From Algoriphagus winogradskyi (lineage in GTDB: Bacteria; Bacteroidota; Bacteroidia; Cytophagales; Cyclobacteriaceae), in the NCBI RefSeq assembly GCF_900182815.1, contig NZ_FXUA01000008.1, forward strand, positions 1 to 64,000: a stretch of 64,000 nt of DNA. Reading direction: 5' to 3'. The notes beneath the pieces are model-generated. The model was given only the letters and a program-made list of their open reading frames with translations. It ran no database searches and was not told the origin of the DNA. Positions 62,901 to 64,000 of this stretch are shown piece by piece; position 1 is the stretch's first letter, and each line of letters opens with the position of its first letter. The position numbers and the translations under genes are program-made.

Positions 62901-64000
62901 TAGAACTGGACATGAAGTGATTCAAGTGAAAAGCTTGGTTTATCCTTGGGGAATACGTGTGGTACGGACGATCACCCTATTTCGTACCAGTTCGGGATTC
63001 GTCTATCGTGTAGACAGTGGATGGCAACCTGAGACAGATGGTAAGTTTGATTTCGGATATGATTTCGTAAGAAATGGCAATTTGGTCCACCATGATCCTT
63101 ATGAAATCCATCCGGGCACATTACGGGGTTTGTTCAACATAAGAAATATTGAAGAAGATGCGTCAATTGCTGATTTTGAACGAAAAGATTATATAAAAAA
63201 GAATGAGACGTATATAGATATATTGGGTGTAGAACAAACTTGGAACCAGAATACTGACAAAGAATTACCCATTATATGTCGACCCGTTTGGTTTGATGCA
63301 GATGTGGAGCTGGAAAACTTAGTACAAGGACATTCTAAAAACAGAACCCCTTCCAAAAAGATCTTGGGATATGTACAATTAGCACCAACAGGAGTGCCTC
63401 TGAGTCCTAACCGCTTTAAAGAACTGTTGAATTTGCAGGGCGGAATTATAGGTGGAGATATTAATTGTATAATGGACGTCAATAAATCAGGGCAGCAAAT
63501 GCGGATTTCACGGTTCGATTTCTCTCATGCTACAAGCCAATCGTCTTCAGACCCAATTTTTGTGGCTTCCTCAAGAGGTAGTCTAATCCTGCCAAAAACC
63601 GGTAGCTGGACTGTGGTACAGCATAATGTGAGTTCTGGCGATGTGACTCCTTTACCTCCGCATATACCTGTTCCCTTGATTAGAGTAGGAAAGTGGGTAA
63701 AAGATATCGTGGTAAAACAGGCTGATGTAAATACGAAGCTATTAAGATTAGCCAGCCCTTCAGAATTATTGAGAAATCCTGACTCAAGTACCGTCAACTT
63801 CGGGATACTCCAAACCACTGCTTCCCAGAAAGCACTTGTTTTGACGCCATCATTCGAAAATGGAACTAAAAAGCTTCTTAGTAAAACCCCGATGCTCTAT
63901 GCAGATGCTTATCGATTAATGGCAGGGAGTGGGATTTTTCCAAATGCGGGAAATGGCATTGATGAATTTGGAAAAGCAGCAGTACTATTCAGTGGCGCAT
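59962..64000 (+). CDS. Very large uncharacterised protein (3' partial, at least 1,346 residues)
   Basis: The frame from ATG 59962 is open to the window end. It begins 'MEKDLIQSLLTEVFSQLEAN', with no signal peptide or membrane span visible in the first 100 residues. The region reads as a mixed alpha-then-beta protein with many Gly/Asn/Pro-rich strands ('VFVREVPVRT' near 95, 'QFTLPFGLKAVAQL' near 835, 'VYPWGIRVVRTITLF' near 995), repeated aromatic/His motifs and a proline linker near 776 ('PPNPPQPMDPPGG'). I cannot assign a family. No frameshift or stop was found on translating every codon. It has its own unclear promoter after the feo operon. Confidence 0.9.
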   Translation, partial: MEKDLIQSLLTEVFSQLEANDSKEKKSITEGIPILAKALQHQSLTDIQAEKLTVQTADFFFQDRLTKPDKIKIEEISKEVSGLKVTAQPETKVFVREVPVRTSQVKKSVPAWAVGAKVDKTIGPITRVDGLQVFVDVYNVEKLIALRQQGSNKPLIFFKAKFTKPRVQTINSPAMEVSENYTLVAGSVWVKAKMFASNAPEDRYFGLKILAGTISLTAKPVLNGNNLLLGMNTQVSVDLKLDSPPVKGNKSLKKYGRDAAEMSLQCPEAIKFKFTGSGLGQIISAGDAQWNVYGNSNSFGFQNKAATYNTQLSRFCIPFSPDSKGKVFSPKKVQGNWAELSGEAKVKLSWWAIPAASLDINAPLEVSGIGGMVEEWESGIQFSWANVETQKIRLNESLFLVEEGRIAITSLAANGSGGAMHFDHWNDKLNPYGTSIDVAFLSKTAFLYNCLSEGTELIFSTCNTSVNVDRPKQVNGHAVAIKTKESALILAGNDASNLLLLMDDNILWDNKLPFDKVPEFKSIALALENALFTVSPVNGCMVFGKCNGEWTRILESQTYLVFGMLAYLPTLPDPYLANFGELSRSFNRKGSNLQNIKNWLVCRIIQKPIPDKDDEVLVSFHFGQAVTHPASGTSNDAQAGGLMNAVRDFESEKVVYRLSSDSNVPKSASTKAKTPDYEAEYDKQVSGFSRDFFTLLDVSSNANQVGVSLGTNVGAISQRQVTGVATHKTEAEANVVAQDGQMISVEGMQVKVPGYLARVFLLPQVAWEPVLNLTTPPNPPQPMDPPGGYNYYLNDGGPTRLINTSSLSVTLSPIPLTSFILDQYRQKKIDLLAQFTLPFGLKAVAQLTQKSPYQDLLPRLEGVNPKFPDSLQGGIQIRAIGGDAGKKPPLERDLPMFDGFTFQLNNILSAYGTYTNASTLGDSVTTIFNTEFSTQSGDPKGVPVSTIDFSGYGASMFSNWLSPSAAIASTSQARFDVMLGRTGHEVIQVKSLVYPWGIRVVRTITLFRTSSGFVYRVDSGWQPETDGKFDFGYDFVRNGNLVHHDPYEIHPGTLRGLFNIRNIEEDASIADFERKDYIKKNETYIDILGVEQTWNQNTDKELPIICRPVWFDADVELENLVQGHSKNRTPSKKILGYVQLAPTGVPLSPNRFKELLNLQGGIIGGDINCIMDVNKSGQQMRISRFDFSHATSQSSSDPIFVASSRGSLILPKTGSWTVVQHNVSSGDVTPLPPHIPVPLIRVGKWVKDIVVKQADVNTKLLRLASPSELLRNPDSSTVNFGILQTTASQKALVLTPSFENGTKKLLSKTPMLYADAYRLMAGSGIFPNAGNGIDEFGKAAVLFSGA

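Noticed and set aside
59962..64000. Contractile injection system or toxin complex assignment for the giant protein
   Set aside because: No sheath, baseplate, tube or toxin motif was recognised and downstream genes are outside the window.

Overview
The window is chromosomal DNA of a Bacteroidota bacterium, most likely a Cytophagales member of the Cyclobacteriaceae/Algoriphagus type. The evidence is type IX secretion (T9SS) C-terminal sorting domains, a gliding-motility-type C-terminal domain next to PorP/SprF, a SusE-like lipoprotein, Bacteroidota-type -7 boxes (TAnnTTTG) and weak ribosome binding sites. Genus-level placement is inference. Nearly all of the sequence reads as ordinary chromosome. 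I see no intact insertion sequence, prophage or CRISPR array.

Layout. 1-7.3 kb: the 3' part of a giant DUF11-repeat surface protein, then PorP/SprF and an OmpA-family lipoprotein (a T9SS-linked trio). 7.5-8.0 kb: an orphan AT-rich gene. 8.7-11.1 kb: a YHYH-domain lipoprotein, a YwqK/MORN-like protein, a SCO copper chaperone and a small Spy-like secreted protein. 11.4-13.8 kb: TetR regulator, AhpD-like protein, DoxX-like protein and a Tat-exported haloacid dehalogenase, with palindromic operators. 13.9-17.3 kb: ECF sigma factor, putative anti-sigma, Spy/CpxP-like sensor, a 50-residue membrane protein and a CotH-family kinase lipoprotein. A shared GAGGGAT-N14-CGTCTATA motif lies before both the YHYH operon and the small protein/CotH unit, suggesting one ECF regulon.

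17.8-34.1 kb is mostly housekeeping: a CAU tRNA, HAD hydrolase, site-2 protease, rhodanese, two T9SS cargo proteins (one an M43 metalloprotease), a PASTA protein, NifU-like and Mrp Fe-S proteins, DnaG, RibBA, SurE and a TPR histidine kinase. 34.1-47.0 kb holds an alpha-glucan locus: MFS sugar transporter, GH31 glucosidase, LacI regulator with CAAACGTTTG operators, SusE-like lipoprotein, a T9SS-secreted GH13 amylase, class II fructose-bisphosphate aldolase and a GH13 lipoprotein. SusC and SusD are absent. The expected logic is cleavage outside the cell, uptake, GH31 hydrolysis and glycolysis; phosphofructokinase and methylglyoxal synthase follow at 48-49.4 kb.

49.5-59.2 kb: prolyl oligopeptidase-family peptidase, MscL, a second ECF sigma/anti-sigma/Spy-like operon, universal stress protein, a roughly 195-bp imperfect palindromic element, a polysaccharide flippase and the feoA-feoB-small Cys-rich protein iron operon. 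From 59,962 to the window end runs one uninterrupted reading frame of at least 1,346 codons that I do not recognise; it is the largest unexplained object here.
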